A DNA stretch of 64,000 nucleotides, from positions 150,436 through 214,435 of the forward strand of contig VCMS01000035.1 in the NCBI GenBank assembly GCA_022539475.1. Reading direction: 5' to 3'. Positions 20,062-28,726 of this stretch are shown piece by piece. The position numbers and the translations under genes are program-made. The stretch comes from Gracilaria domingensis (lineage: Eukaryota; Rhodophyta; Florideophyceae; Gracilariales; Gracilariaceae). The notes beneath the pieces were generated by a model. That model was not told the DNA's origin. It did not search any database and saw nothing but the letters and a program-made list of their open reading frames with translations. The number at the start of each line of letters is the position of its first letter. Positions within the stretch are counted from its first letter, which is position 1.

Positions 20062-20466
20062 ATGGCGAGCCGACTGCTGGCGCAGCTGCTGCTCGTGGGC
20101 GGCACGTACGTGGCGCGCGCGTTCGTGCAGGCGTACCAGCAGGCGCTGGCCAACAGCGCGCGCGGCGGCGCGCGCGGCGGCGGCGCGCGCGCGGCGGCGG
20201 CGCTGCGCGCGGGGCGCATGGGCGTGGACGAGGCGGCGGCGATTCTGGGCGTGCGCAAGGACGCGGGGCTCGAGCAGGTGCTGGCGCGCTACGAGCGGCT
20301 GTTCCGCGCCAACGACGGCGCGCGCGGCGGCAGCGTGTACCTGCAGGCCAAGGTCCACCACGCGCGCGTCGAGCTGGAGCGCGCCGCCGCCGCGCGCGGC
20401 GAGCGCCTGCCGCCGCGGCGCGACGACGACGGCGCGCCGCGCGGCGACGACGCGCCGCGCCCGTGA
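20062..20466 (+). CDS. PAM16: Pam16/Tim16, J-like subunit of the mitochondrial import motor
   Basis: Pam16 binds Pam18 at the matrix side of the TIM23 channel and controls its stimulation of mtHsp70 during protein import. The 134-residue product starts with the family's short hydrophobic N-terminus (LLAQLLLVGGTYVARAFVQAY). An Ala/Gly/Arg-rich linker and the degenerate J domain follow (about 52-112: MGVDEAAAILGV, ARYERLFRAND, GGSVYLQAKVHHARVELE). As in other Pam16 proteins the HPD motif is replaced (AND-GAR here). The length matches the family. The ATG is the one giving the conserved N-terminus. The C-terminal tail is charged (RRDDDGAPRGDD). It lies in the GC island with nearly exclusive G/C third positions. 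Confidence 0.9.
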   Translation: MASRLLAQLLLVGGTYVARAFVQAYQQALANSARGGARGGGARAAAALRAGRMGVDEAAAILGVRKDAGLEQVLARYERLFRANDGARGGSVYLQAKVHHARVELERAAAARGERLPPRRDDDGAPRGDDAPRP

Positions 20467-20644
20467 GCGGCGCGCGGCGCGCGGCGCGCGGCGCGCGGCG
20501 CGCGGCAGCGGCGCGCAGCGGTGGCGCGCCGCGCCGCGCCCAATCAACGGCGGCGGCGGCGGCGGCGGCGCGCGCGCGCATGCGTGGCCAGCTGCGTGGC
20601 ACCTTTTCGCAACGTGCGTCTGCGTCGCGCGCGCGCGGCGCGCA

Positions 20645-20650
20645 TATAAG
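20645..20650 (+). promoter_or_regulatory. TATA-like box for the tetraspanin-like gene
   Basis: A TATAAG within GCATATAAGCGCG, the only AT-rich word in several hundred bases of GC-rich DNA, lies 60 nt before the ATG at 20705. Confidence 0.5.
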
Positions 20651-20704
20651 CGCGGGGGGCGCGGCGCTTCAACGACGCGGCTCTCTGCCGCGCAGCCGTT
20701 CACC

Positions 20705-21397
20705 ATGTCCAAGCACGAGCGCCGGCGCGCCCTGCGCGCGTACCACGCGCTGGTGGCGCTGCTGCAGCTGCTGGGCGGCGGCGCGCTGCTGGCGCTGGGC
20801 ATCTGGCTGGAGGCGACGGAGCGCAGCACGCCGCTGGCGCTGGACCTCAACGGCGACGCCTTCTTCGACGTGCTGCTGCACGGCGGCAGCGCCGCCATCG
20901 CCGCCGGCGCCTTCCTGCTGCTGGCCGCGCTGGCCGCGCTGCTCGCGCTGGCGCGCCGCTGCGTGGGCGCCGCCTTCCGCGTGCTGTACGCGCTCATGGC
21001 CGTCGTCATCGCGCTCGTGCTGGCCGCCGTGTGCGTCGTCGCCGCGCTGCTGGCGCACCGCAAGGACGACGCCGCCGTGCGCGACGCGCTGCACGTGGCG
21101 TGGCGCAGCGCCGCGCAGCGCGACGCCGCGCTGGTGTGCGCCATCGAGCGCCGCCTCGGCTGCCGCGGCTTTCTGGACGGCCAGTGCGTCGACTGCGGCG
21201 CCGCGCTGCCGGGCGCGCGCTGCGAGGCGCGCGCCGCGTGCGCGCCGTGCGGCGGCGCCGACGCCGACGCGCGCCCGGGCTGCTACAACGCCATTGTGCG
21301 CGCGCTCAACCGCATCCTGCTGCCCGTGGCCATCGGCGCCGCCGCGCTGGCGCTCATGCAGCTGGCGGGCGTTCTGTTCACGTGCTGCCTGCAATAA
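20705..21397 (+). CDS. tetraspanin-like four-span membrane protein
   Basis: The 230-residue product has a short basic cytosolic N-terminus (MSKHERRRALR) and four hydrophobic spans at about 12-35, 57-80, 94-117 and 199-226. Between spans 3 and 4 is a Cys-rich loop of about 80 residues (LGCRGF, CVDCG, CEARAACAPC, PGCYNAI). Short first loop, long Cys-rich second loop and short tail match tetraspanins, which organise membrane microdomains. The strict CCG motif is absent, so membership is by topology only. AATAAA at about 21392 overlaps the stop region. The next gene starts only 99 bp downstream on the same strand. Confidence 0.7.
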   Translation: MSKHERRRALRAYHALVALLQLLGGGALLALGIWLEATERSTPLALDLNGDAFFDVLLHGGSAAIAAGAFLLLAALAALLALARRCVGAAFRVLYALMAVVIALVLAAVCVVAALLAHRKDDAAVRDALHVAWRSAAQRDAALVCAIERRLGCRGFLDGQCVDCGAALPGARCEARAACAPCGGADADARPGCYNAIVRALNRILLPVAIGAAALALMQLAGVLFTCCLQ

Positions 21398-21453
21398 AAA
21401 AAAAGCGCGCGCATCGACGACGCCCATACCGCCCGCGCCGCCGCCGCGCCGCA

Positions 21454-21477
21454 CCCCCCCGCCCCCCCCCCCCCCCC
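21454..21477 (+). promoter_or_regulatory. poly-C leader tract before the Myb/SANT-like gene
   Basis: Seven C, one G and sixteen C in a row end 19 nt before the ATG at 21497. The tract lies inside the 99-bp gap that must hold this gene's promoter. Confidence 0.5.
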
Positions 21478-21496
21478 ACGCCGCGCCGCCGCGACG

Positions 21497-22598
21497 ATGG
21501 CGCGCGGCTCGCACGCGGCGCCGCAGCCGTGGACGGCCGCCGAGGACGAGCTGCTGCTGCGGCTGGTGCGGCGCGCGCGCGCGCACCGCGCGCCGCCGCG
21601 CGGCAACCGCGCCGCGCTGTACAAGTCGTCGCTGGCGGCCGCCGCGCTGGCGCGCCTGCAGCGCCGCTACAACATCGCCGCGCGCGCCGCCGCGCTGCGC
21701 CCGCGCTCCGCGCCCGCCATCGACCGCCGCTTCATCAAGCTGGTGCACTTGTACCTGCGCGCGTGCGCCGGCGAGGCCGGCGCGTGCGTCGGGCTGTCGG
21801 CGCGCGTCGTCGCCGCGCTGGCCGCCGTGCTGCGCGAGCGCGCCGCGCTGTGGGGGCTGCGCGCGCTGCCGCCGCTGGCGCAGCGCCGCCTCGTCGCGCG
21901 CCGCTCCGTGTACCTGCGCGGCGCCGCCGCCGTGTCGGCCGGCATCCCCGCGCGCCGCATGGTGGCGTGGGTGGTGGACGGCGCCGCCGCCGCCGCCGCC
22001 GCCGCCGCGCCCGCCGCCGTCAAGCGCGAGCCCGCCGCCGTCGACGGCGAGCCCGCCGCCGTCAAGAGCGAGCCCGCGCTGCGCCGCATGATGCGCACCG
22101 CCGAGCAGGAGGCGCGCGCCGGCGAGCCGCCGCCGCCGCCGGAATCGGAGCCGGAGCCGGAATCGGAGCCGGAGCCGGAATCGGAGCCGGAGCCGGAGGC
22201 GGGCGGAGGCGGAGGCGGAGCCGGAGCCGGAGCCGGAATCGGAGGCGGCGGCGGAGGCGGCGGCGGAGGCGGAGGCGGAGGCGGCGCCGCCGCACCCGCC
22301 GGAGGCGGCGCGCGGCGGCGGCGGCATGCGCGGCGTGCACGCGGCGCGCGCGGCCGAGCTGCGGCGCGCGCACGCGCGCTTCGAGGCGGCGCGGCGCGCG
22401 GCGGCGGCGCGCTTCGACGCGCGCCGCGCCGCGCAGGCGGCGCGCCACGGCCGCGAGCTGCGCGCCGCGCGCCGCCAGCTGCGCGCGCTGCAGGCGGCCG
22501 CCGCGCGCCGCCGGCTGGCGGCGCGCCGCGCCGCCGCGCGCGCGCGCCACGCGCGCGAGGCCGCCATGCACGAGCGCCACGTGCGCTTCGTCGCGCGC

Positions 22599-22630
<32 letters not shown>

Positions 22631-22649
22631 GCGCCGCGCCGCGCTGTGA
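21497..22649 (+). CDS. Myb/SANT-like protein with Gly-rich linker and C-terminal coiled coil; frame change inside
   Basis: The N-terminus (residues 10-60) reads PWTAAEDELLLRLV, the first helix of a Myb/SANT-type DNA-binding repeat, so a chromatin or DNA-binding role is possible; later Trp positions are not kept. An acidic Glu-Pro repeat, a long Gly/Ala run and, in another frame (+1, from about 22300), an Arg/Ala/His coiled coil follow, ending at the stop at 22649. The initial frame stays open far beyond, into hemB, but its translation there is the Arg/Ala/Pro noise expected of a wrong frame in 80% GC DNA. So the two parts probably belong together. The switch lies in a GGA/GGC microsatellite (about 22138-22320), prone to length change or assembly error; a short intron is the alternative. 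Confidence 0.55.
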
Positions 22650-22726
22650 GCGCGGCGCGCGCTTTTTTTCGGCGCGCCCCGTACCCACCCCCTCCCCGCC
22701 CCCTACCCGCCCCCTCCCCGCCCCCT

Positions 22727-22745
22727 CCCCCCCCCCCCCCCCCCC
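22727..22745 (+). promoter_or_regulatory. 19-nt poly-C tract directly before hemB
   Basis: Nineteen consecutive C end 3 nt before the hemB ATG, preceded by 45 nt of CCCCTCCCCGCC-type pyrimidine-rich DNA. The whole intergenic gap is 99 bp. Confidence 0.5.
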
Positions 22746-22748
22746 GAG

Positions 22749-22842
22749 ATGGCGCCCGTCGCGTTCATCGCCGCGCCGCTGCCCGCCGCCTCCGCCTTCC
22801 GCGGCGGCGCGCTGCCGGCCCGCCCGCCGCGCCCCGCTGTAC

Positions 22843-22873
<31 letters not shown>

Positions 22874-24002
22874 GCCGCGCCGCGGCGGCTGGCGCGCCGC
22901 CGCCGCCGCCACGGACCGCGCGGCGGCGCCGCCGCGCGAGCCGCTGCCGCACCTGCGCGTCAACCGCGCCGGCCGCGTGTGGGTGCCGCAGCGCGCGCGC
23001 CCGCGGCGCAACCGCAAGAGCGCGGCGCTGCGCCACATGGTGCGCGAGAACGCGGTGCGGCCGGCCAACCTGGTGTACCCGCTGTTCGTGCACGAGCGCG
23101 ACGTCGACGAGCCCATCGCCGCCATGCCGGGCTGCCAGCGCCACAGCGTGCGCGGCGTGCTGCGCGAGGTGGCCGACGCGCGCGCGCTGGGCGTGCGCGC
23201 CGTCGTGCTGTTCCCCAAGGTGCCCGACGCGCTCAAGTCCAACGCCGCCGACGAGTGCCACAACGCGCGCGGGCTGGTGCCGCGCGTCGTGGCGCAGATC
23301 AAGAGCAGCTTCCCGGACGTGGCCGTGTGGACCGACGTCGCGCTCGACCCCTACTCGGACCAGGGGCACGACGGCGTCGTGTCGCCCGACGCGCGCGGCG
23401 ACGGCGGCAAGGGCCGCATCCTCAACGACGAGACCGTGGAGCAGCTGTGCCGCCAGGCGCTGTGCCACGCGCGCGCCGGCGCCGACGTCGTGTCGCCGTC
23501 CGACATGATGGACGGCCGCGTGGGCGCCATCCGCGACGCGCTCGACTCGCACGGCTTCACCGACGTGTCCATCGTCTCGTACTGCGCAAAGTACGCCTCC
23601 GCCTTTTACGGCCCGTTTCGCGAGGCGCTCGACTCGGCGCCGCGCGACGACTCCAACGCGCCGCCCAACAAGAAGACGTACCAGATGGACCCGGCCAACG
23701 CGCGCGAGGCGCTCGTCGAGGCCGCGCTGGACGTCGCCGAGGGCGCCGACATGCTCATGGTCAAGCCGGGGCTCCCGTTTCTGGACGTCATCTACCGCCT
23801 CAAGCAGCACACCAGCCTGCCGATTGCCGCGTACCATGTGAGCGGCGAGTACGCCATGATGAAGGCCGCCGCGGAGAGGGGCTGGCTCGATGAGAAGACC
23901 TCCGTGCTGGAGTCGCTTCTCTGCTTCAAGCGCGCTGGCGCCGACGCCATTTTGACCTACTATGCAAAGCAGGCCGCAATGTGGCTGCATGAAGAGTCCT
24001 AG
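22749..24002 (+). CDS. hemB: porphobilinogen synthase (delta-aminolevulinate dehydratase), plastid, Mg type
   Basis: This enzyme joins two 5-aminolevulinate molecules into porphobilinogen for heme, chlorophyll and phycobilin synthesis. The 417-residue product has an Ala/Pro/Arg-rich leader of about 60-80 residues with an early Phe (MAPVAFIAAP), fitting a plastid transit peptide, then a full catalytic domain from about residue 85. The metal site is DVALDPYSDQGHDG, the Asp-rich magnesium form of plants and algae rather than the Cys-rich zinc form. The two active-site lysines are in YCAKYASAFYGPF and MLMVKPGLPFLD. It starts 99 bp after the previous gene. Codon use is extremely GC-rich until the last 100-150 nt, where it relaxes, so the right edge of the GC island falls inside this gene. 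Confidence 0.95.
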
Positions 24003-24833
24003 TCCACTAGATACCCTGCGTATTAATGTTTAGTTCTTGCTTATCTCTACAAACGTGGTGAACACTTGCTCTCTTGTTGACATGTCCAGCGAGAACGCTG
24101 TCTACACCGTTCACCCCCCCCCCCCCCCCCCCCCCCCCTTCCCCTACGTCATCGCTCGCGCCTAGTCATTGTTTCGCACATACCCATTGGTACTTTGACC
24201 GTGGCCGGAAACGGTGCTGCGCTCATGCAGTATATTAACAAAACGCTCTGCAGCTGCGCGCCTATCTAGCTATGATTATGATTAGCTGGCTCTGAAGAAT
24301 ACCGATATCTTATCTTCGCTTCCAATCAGACGCGCTGTAGAGCATGTGAAAAACAGTGTTGCTATGCGACTATTCGAGCTCTTGTACAGATGCATACCGA
24401 GTACAAGGCTATGGCGTACTTGATTGTATCGTTCAAGAAATAAAAACTCAACTCAACGAGCCGTGGCTTCTGCCAAAGCTGTGTCGTTTCGATCGCAGCC
24501 CACATCGCCTCTTGTCAGCCATGTCAGGGAACAGTGGCACATTCACTTTGACTGATCTCAAAGGATGCAATTTGACTCTTTGATTGTGGTTCCCAATCGC
24601 TCTAGCATCAAAGTTCCTTCCAGAACAGCTGCATCAAACGCAACTGTCTGGTACACACGCGATGCATAATCTACACGGCAATATCAGCCTCTGTGTCTTG
24701 CAGCAGTGCTCCGTTGAAGACAAGCAAAATCAAACACTGGCACAGCTCAACACAACGCAACTTTCTTTCTTTCTTTCCTTCACGATGAGCGAGCACGGCT
24801 CAAATTCCAGAGCGACTGCGCGCTCCCAACGGC
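24003..24833. other. intergenic after hemB, with a 25-nt poly-C run
   Basis: A run of 25 C at 24114-24138 is followed by ordinary-composition DNA without a supported gene. Short plus-strand frames at 24356-24841 have no recognisable features. Confidence 0.4.
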
Positions 24834-24966
24834 GAATGTGACGGCGTCACATTCATCAGCAGTTCGAATTTCTCCCTACCGACACCACGCGCACGGGTGA
24901 CATAAATTAGAATTGGTCCAGAGCGGAGAGCCAGCAGCGGAACAGCGCATCTCTCGCGGTATAAAA
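24834..24966 (+). promoter_or_regulatory. orphan promoter: 21-bp palindrome plus TATA box
   Basis: A perfect palindrome with arms GAATGTGACG and CGTCACATTC around one G (24834-24854) contains TGACG/CGTCA half-sites typical of bZIP factors. A TATAAAA box follows at 24960-24966. The predicted start is near 24990, but no sizeable coding region follows on this strand before the 3' end of trpF. Confidence 0.6.
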
Positions 24967-24989
24967 GCCGCCCCTCCACCCTCAGCTCA

Positions 24990-25454
24990 CATGTTTCCCA
25001 TTCGTCCTCATTCCTCAGTCGCCAGCGGGTTGTGAAAACAGTTCCGGTGCCACCGTTGTAAAAGTGTTCCTGCTGTCGACACTTGCTTCCCCCCCACTGC
25101 AGGTTGTGAAAACAGTTTCGGCGCCACCGTTGTAAAAAGTTCCCTGCTCATTACCCATTCTATTTCCGTGCCCCCTTTCCCACTTCTTGTAAAAGCTTCA
25201 TTTCAATTCTTTCTTAGTCCACATTTGCCTTTGTTTTTTTCTTTTTTTGCCGTCTTCGTGTTCACCATCTCTCTCTCCACTTCGCTGCGCCTTCTCTACC
25301 AGTTGTAAACGCTTCATCGCGCTTTTCTTTGTTCAAATTTGTCCTTGATGTTCTCATGCGTTCTTGGTGTTCTCTCTCTCTTTCTCTATCTCTCCCTCTT
25401 CCTATACTAGTTCTGCTGTCTCAACTTCATTGCGCGACGTCGCCCTCGGAATAG
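24990..25454 (+). ncRNA. candidate non-coding or short-peptide transcript from the orphan promoter
   Basis: Downstream of the TATA box lies pyrimidine-rich DNA with internal duplications. A 74-bp unit beginning GGTTGTGAAAACAGT occurs at 25028 and 25102, and a second degenerate unit around TTGTAAAnGCTTCAT occurs near 25189 and 25305. The only open frames are tiny: 14 codons from 24991, and 32 codons from 25356 encoding a hydrophobic Leu/Ser peptide that overlaps the trpF 3' end antisense. Transcription is inferred only from the promoter. Confidence 0.35.
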
Positions 25455-26152
25455 GATCTAACCAATGTGGTCAAGAATTTGTAAACTCGTTCTTCATCCT
25501 TCCTGCATTTGTCGGCGTACGTGACTCCTGAGGCAACATCAACCCCATTTGGCTTGAGGAACCGGACGGCATCTTCTATGTTATCAGGATCAAGACCACC
25601 GGCCAGCAGCCAAGGATGCTCTGGGGGCTTGAAGAGGTTCCAGTCAAAGGCCTTTCCAGTTCCACCTCCTTTCGTATCAAATAATGACCACAGAGCAGGG
25701 CCATGAGAGGAAAGCGTTGGCGGTGAGACAGCCCCGTTCGTGGTCACATCGCGTACATCTATCCATTCGAGTCGTGTCTCATCGGTGTCACCGCTCCAGT
25801 GCGATCGGCATTTCGGTCCATGAAGTTGAGCAACATCCACCCCAATTTCGCGACAAGTTTCGTTCATCTCCGACAGCGTTTCATCAACAAAGACTGCAAC
25901 GGGTCGTGCACCTGATCTTGCGGCAACTGTGGATATTTGCTTCGCAGTGATGTTACTTACGGAGCGACGAGATTGCGGCCACAGAATCATACCGATCAGG
26001 AAATCAACGTCTGCAGGCAAAGTTTTCTTGGCTGCAGCAACCACCATTTCGGCATCTTCCGGGCTTACGACGCCGCAAACCTTCACGGCCTTCAGCGTGG
26101 GAGCCACGGAAGGGAATGGGGCCGCGAATGATAAACGAGGAGAGCTCATCAT
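25427..26152 (-). CDS. trpF: phosphoribosylanthranilate isomerase
   Basis: TrpF converts phosphoribosylanthranilate to carboxyphenylaminodeoxyribulose phosphate in tryptophan synthesis, normally in the plastid. The 241-residue product shows the beta/alpha-barrel signatures in order: VKVCGVVSPEDA (Cys is the usual general base position), GMILWPQSRRSVS, PVAVFVDE, VDVAQLHG, LFDTKGGGTGKAFDW with the catalytic Asp, LLAGGLDPDNI and GVDVASGV. It is a free-standing enzyme rather than a TrpC fusion. About 20 residues precede the first strand, short for a transit peptide; an upstream exon is possible but not needed. It diverges from the DUF1995 plastid gene across 701 bp. Confidence 0.9.
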   Translation of the reverse strand: MMSSPRLSFAAPFPSVAPTLKAVKVCGVVSPEDAEMVVAAAKKTLPADVDFLIGMILWPQSRRSVSNITAKQISTVAARSGARPVAVFVDETLSEMNETCREIGVDVAQLHGPKCRSHWSGDTDETRLEWIDVRDVTTNGAVSPPTLSSHGPALWSLFDTKGGGTGKAFDWNLFKPPEHPWLLAGGLDPDNIEDAVRFLKPNGVDVASGVTYADKCRKDEERVYKFLTTLVRSYSEGDVAQ

Positions 26153-26512
26153 AGAGATCGAAACACGTTACATTCTTCCGCACGAAAGTGCACAATGTAG
26201 GAAAGGTTGCCGAGTACGGAGTACCTTTGCACTTCAACACGACACGCGATAATGCCCGTGTTAGCCAGGTGTCCCTTCTCTGAAAACGCTATAGAGAAAT
26301 GATAATCATTGACGCATATGACGAGCTGCGATGTTCATCCCGTTGTCAAACGCTTCGTCATGATGCCGCTGAGCACTATGACATGTTGAAGCAGAAGATC
26401 TCCGTACCAGAAGTACGACGATAGATTCCCTCTGATCGTCAACCTACAAAGTTGCGCGGAGGGATCCGATGAGAACTAAAAAACCAGTGCCGGGAATCAA
26501 ATCGTTTCCCAG

Positions 26513-26559
26513 AGCCGTTTTTTAATGCCTCTCATAATGAGAGGCATTAAAAAGCGGCT
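26513..26559. repeat. 47-bp near-perfect hairpin between trpF and the DUF1995 gene
   Basis: Two 23-nt arms pair with a single T/C difference around a one-base centre; the core is AATGCCTCTCAT against ATGAGAGGCATT. In RNA the mismatch becomes a G-U or A-C pair depending on strand. Such long perfect arms are unlikely by chance. Confidence 0.55.
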
Positions 26560-26853
26560 GTCTCATTTGCACCTCAATAGCTCAATCTCCTGCGTTCCCC
26601 GGAGCCCAGTTTGGTGCTCTGTTCGCCGTGTATCAAGGAAGAGAGACCGGCTTATCAGGTCTTTGTCCAGTTCCGTCACCTGTGGGGAGGTGGTGCAACA
26701 AGGGATAAACAACGTCACTGGTTGTGTATCGAACGCTGGATGCGGTAGACATTGTCTGACTAGTCATCTTCACGTCTGCAGACTGTTTATTTGAATGTGA
26801 AAGCAGGCTGGGATAAGAAACCGGCACAAAGACTGGGACCGGTCTTCCGAAAC

Positions 26854-28083
26854 ATGAATTCCACTGGGCAGTGTCCTTCTGCACCTTCCCGTCTTTGGGC
26901 GTTTTCAGCGCCTTCGCTTCCGTCTTCCAGACTGGTTGTGCGGCGGACACTTTCACCTCGATGCCCCAGACCACAGCATAAGCGGGTGCACAACCGGAAT
27001 TGGCATCATGTGGCTGCAACGCTCAACTCCACAAGACCGTCTCCATCTTCTGAATCTGGACAAGATGATGTTCAGAGTGCGGCCGCAATCATTCCAACAA
27101 CTCCGTGCTTTACCAAACGCATCATGGCCACGCCAATGGACAGAGCTACACGCTTGCAGTATCTGGATTTCGTAGCGGCAGCGTTTAAGTCCTACTTGCA
27201 GTCGTATCTGAACAATCCGAGTGACGTGTCTCGTCTATCCCAGTTAACCCTCTTGCTACCAGAACTTAATCCCACGCTTGATGTGTATGACCGTCGTTTC
27301 CTTCTGCAGCTCACATGGGCGCTTTTGAGAGTAACATCATCGCTTGAGCTGCGAGCCTGTGTTCTTGTTCAAGGCGCTCGTCGTTTTGGAGCAATGCCAC
27401 TCTCAGTAGCAGGCCTGCGCCGGAACTTTGACGCCGACCTAGAGCTTTCTCGTTCTGAATGGCCGGAGAAAGCCGTTAGCTCTGGAGAACTGGAGGACCT
27501 CAAAGCCATCGAGGAAGATGTAGATATAGTCCTTGTTCTCTCTCCCACCAATGCCGTGTCAATTCCAACTGTCGATAGCGTTACCAACCTCGTCGAACAT
27601 TTCAAGGGCAAACCAATCGCTCTTATTAATCCTCGCCTTGAGGAAATACCAAGCCATAGTGGTGTTATGCAAGTCCAAGGCAGAGCGGATAGACTGCGAC
27701 TATTGCACAGTTTTGAGGACATCTTCTATATGCGTATGCTCTTCGATGCTGGCAAGAACTTTCCTTTACGCGGGATACTGTACAAAGCCCATCCCAATCA
27801 ATGGCAGGCGTGGTACAGTCCATCGTACGATGAGTATGTGCTCGCAATGGAAAATGAAGAAAAACCAAAGTTCAGTGCGGTAAGCGATGCTTTCCGGCGC
27901 GCAATGTATCAAATACAGAAGGAAAGGATTTCAAAGCGTGGTGACGATGCAGTGATTGAACAGCTTGTTCTTTCGCCCCCTGCGGTATTCGTGTTCATGA
28001 TAATAGTTGGATTCGTTATATTCAAAGGTGGCGGGGACAATCTGCCAACCTTGTGGCAATCATTGAGAGATTCGTTTCCATGA
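26854..28083 (+). CDS. DUF1995-family plastid protein with C-terminal membrane segment
   Basis: DUF1995 proteins are plastid proteins of algae and plants; the family includes LPA3, involved in photosystem II assembly. The 409-residue product (ATG at 26854; the frame extends further up without an ATG) has an Arg/Ser/Pro-rich leader of about 90 residues, a likely transit peptide. A domain with DIVLVLSPTNAVS, GKPIALINPRLEEI and an FYMRMLFDAGKNFPLRGILYK-type region follows, whose order matches DUF1995. It ends with one predicted span (VFVFMIIVGFVIFKGG), so it is probably thylakoid- or envelope-anchored. It is divergent from trpF. Confidence 0.7.
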   Translation: MNSTGQCPSAPSRLWAFSAPSLPSSRLVVRRTLSPRCPRPQHKRVHNRNWHHVAATLNSTRPSPSSESGQDDVQSAAAIIPTTPCFTKRIMATPMDRATRLQYLDFVAAAFKSYLQSYLNNPSDVSRLSQLTLLLPELNPTLDVYDRRFLLQLTWALLRVTSSLELRACVLVQGARRFGAMPLSVAGLRRNFDADLELSRSEWPEKAVSSGELEDLKAIEEDVDIVLVLSPTNAVSIPTVDSVTNLVEHFKGKPIALINPRLEEIPSHSGVMQVQGRADRLRLLHSFEDIFYMRMLFDAGKNFPLRGILYKAHPNQWQAWYSPSYDEYVLAMENEEKPKFSAVSDAFRRAMYQIQKERISKRGDDAVIEQLVLSPPAVFVFMIIVGFVIFKGGGDNLPTLWQSLRDSFP

Positions 28084-28726
28084 TTGGCTGGTACACGACT
28101 GTTGGGTCACTTCTTGTTTCATTGGACTATGTTGAACTGGAAAAGATCCGTTTCTAGGGCGTTCCGTTATCCTGCGCGTGCGATGATTAGGAGAAGAAAC
28201 GCTAGAGAGAGGTTTGGAGCTTGAATGTCAAACTTCTGCTAACCTGTAGAGATTGTTCTCATGGCCTGCTGTAGACTGCTTCGTACATGGCTACCATGTA
28301 CAAGTGTGAGAAGTGGAACTGTTTTATTTGACCACGATTTTGCTGTATGTCAAGCATGGAGCCTGGTAGATTATCAACAAACGAGAGATACAGCCAGTGT
28401 GTGTACTCTTGGATGAGCGGCGTATCACTCTGACAATCAATGAGATTGTGCAGATGTCTCTCACTTTCAAGACGATGGCGTCACAATGAACGAGTTCGAT
28501 ATTAGAGCATGGGCAGAACCCAGCATGCAGTTTGGCGGCTTGCCGGAGACTGTGCAGAGATATCGAAGAGTGCTGATGTACGATGCCAGCAAATGCATCC
28601 CAGCTGGCTATGGTTTCTTAGTTTGCAGAATAAACTCTTTCATCCGCATGACTGCGACATGGACAATGAGAATTTGATGCGTTCATGTCTACAAAGCATT
28701 GGCGCTACCTGGTAATCTATAGCCTT
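28084..28726. other. intergenic, no supported gene
   Basis: Between the convergent DUF1995 and CMC1 genes. Small plus-strand frames at 28486-28715 overlap each other and show no coding support. Confidence 0.4.

Noticed and set aside
18021..20602. Very long minus-strand open frames (745 and 795 codons) across the coiled-coil, PAM16 and upstream DNA
   Set aside because: They translate to Arg/Ala/Pro noise and overlap genes with clear signal peptides and family motifs; lack of stops is expected at about 80% GC.
19623..22567. Several long frames on both strands over PAM16, tetraspanin-like and Myb-like genes
   Set aside because: Arg- or Ala-rich translations without domains, shadows of the real frames in GC-saturated DNA.
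22062..23990. 642-codon minus-strand frame opposite hemB
   Set aside because: Antisense of a well-conserved enzyme; composition mirrors hemB codons.
26470..26500. tRNA T-arm-like string on the minus strand near GATTTGATTCCCGG
   Set aside because: No matching 5' half of the T stem and no D arm or acceptor stem nearby.
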